Below, in pieces: positions 62,933-64,000 of a stretch of 64,000 nucleotides of DNA. The stretch is from positions 5,407,194 to 5,471,193 of the forward strand of contig NC_060955.1 of assembly GCF_910589235.1 (NCBI RefSeq), given 5' to 3'. The DNA comes from Vespa crabro. Taxonomy: Eukaryota > Arthropoda > Insecta > Hymenoptera > Vespidae. Both the position numbers and the translations under genes were made by a program. Under the pieces are notes generated by a model that was not told where the DNA came from, made no database searches, and saw only the letters and a list, made by a program, of their open reading frames with translations. Numbering within the stretch: position 1 is the first letter of the stretch; every line of letters begins with the position of its first letter.

Positions 62933-63744
62933 GCACCCAACACAAGAGACATGGAACTAAAGAAGAGGATCACGAGCGGTCTGACCAGTGTCGAAAGAAT
63001 TTCTTCGGGTAAGGAACGAGTTCAGGAATTGCATGAAACCTGCTTGAACGTCTAATTTACGCGGGTTCGCTCGAACCATACGTGGTCTCGATTTTTCTTG
63101 GTATATAGGTGTACATGGTTACACGGAAAGAGATGAAGGAATGGATGAGAGAGAGAAAGGATCTTGTATAAGGTGCCATTTTGGTAGAACGCGGTTCGCG
63201 GGAGACTTTATAAGATGGTCGTGTTATTGGTGTTGGTGGAGATAGTGCTAGTGGTAGTGATACTATGAGAGTGCTGGTGGAAGTGGGAGGAGGATAGAGG
63301 GATGGAAACGACGAAACGACTGGAAGGAGTCGCATTTTTATTCCTCCGGTCTGTGCCGACGTAGCAGATGAAAGCGGTTATGCCGACTCCGTATTGCCCT
63401 CCTTTGTCTCCCTCGTCTTGCCCAAGTCGTCGTCGTATTCTCCTCTCTTTCTCTCTTTCTCACTTTTCTCTTTTCTATTTTCCTACGGAGTCTCAGTCTG
63501 CAGGGCACACGAGTACGAAGGAGAGCTTCGACTCCACCTTTCTCGTATTTCCCTTCCGACTGCTTCGCTCCTTTAACCTCTTTCTTCTCCGCTTTTCTAC
63601 GATCTCAAAGCCGATTCTATGTATCTTGGGGTCATTCGGCGTATATTAGGTTACACTGGCGCTCGACCAAATACCAACGATAGTTCAAGGACCTTAAGGA
63701 AAATTCGCGAATTTTCCTGTTTTCTTTCTTTCTTTTTTCTTTTC

Positions 63745-63789
63745 TTTTTAAAGAAAAAAAAAAAAAAAAAAAAAAGAGAGAGAAAAAGA
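63745..63789. repeat. Poly-A run followed by GA
   Basis: About 20 A residues (63755-63774) followed by AGAG and AAGAA; preceded by a T/C-rich stretch, so the whole could fold back on itself. Confidence 0.8.
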
Positions 63790-64000
63790 AGAATACCCTT
63801 CGAACATACACGACGCTTTTCAAATAAATCTTTAATTTTTCTTACTCTTGAAAGTTTTTACGACTTATACGAAATAGCGATAGGACTATCGATAGTCTCA
63901 TCAGAAGGGTAGCTTCAATATTCGTAATATATTTCGACTCCTCCATCCAAGTCGGTTTAGTATATACCGTATAGATATATGTATACGTGTATATATTCGA

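Larger units (their letters stand above)
43747..64000 (+). other. Presumed very long intron of the Dpr-like gene
   Basis: More than 20 kb after the GTAAGT donor at 43747 with no recognisable continuation of the Ig domain. It contains many CT and GA tracts, AT tracts, a CTAC/CTAT block, a candidate miRNA hairpin and a short signal-peptide-like ORF, described separately. Long introns in this position are usual for Dpr/DIP genes. Confidence 0.45.

Overview
The window is nuclear DNA of an insect, most likely a hymenopteran (bee, wasp or ant type). This rests on small AT-rich introns with GT/AG borders, animal-type proteins, a Dpr-family immunoglobulin exon (an arthropod neuronal family), an MCM9 gene (absent from Drosophila), and long pure GA/CT, AT and tetranucleotide microsatellites. 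The order-level assignment is inference.

Left part (1-23.7 kb) is AT-rich and gene-dense. On the minus strand lie the first coding exon of a leucine carboxyl methyltransferase (LCMT1-like, cut by the window edge), the complete 13-exon Integrator subunit 1 gene (INTS1, 2067 aa), a mitochondrial 2-amino-3-ketobutyrate CoA ligase (GCAT/KBL), a SIRT2-type NAD-dependent deacetylase, and a short MCM9 helicase. On the plus strand lie ASNA1/GET3 (tail-anchored protein targeting ATPase) and SCAMP (secretory carrier membrane protein). INTS1/ASNA1 and SIRT2/SCAMP are divergent pairs that could share promoters; ASNA1/GCAT and SCAMP/MCM9 are convergent. All exon borders were read by eye from GT/AG sites, reading phase and remembered family sequences, and the resulting open frames are continuous from ATG to stop.

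Right part (about 24-64 kb) is richer in GC and CpG and nearly devoid of coding sequence. It holds one clear coding exon, the start of a Dpr-like Ig domain at 43568-43746, plus a phase-compatible signal-peptide exon at 34690-34825. The gene runs off the right end, so most of this 40 kb is probably its introns and 5' non-coding region. It is studded with roughly thirty GA or CT tracts in both orientations, AT tracts, and a long CT/CTAC/CTAT block.

The most interesting unexplained elements are a compact hairpin at 60420-60468 that looks like an uncatalogued pre-miRNA, a short ORF with a signal-peptide-like start at 53468, an orphan splice-donor exon divergent from MCM9, and the dense strand-alternating GA/CT landscape around the neuronal receptor gene. 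The housekeeping genes share no evident pathway; their clustering looks like ordinary gene-dense packing.
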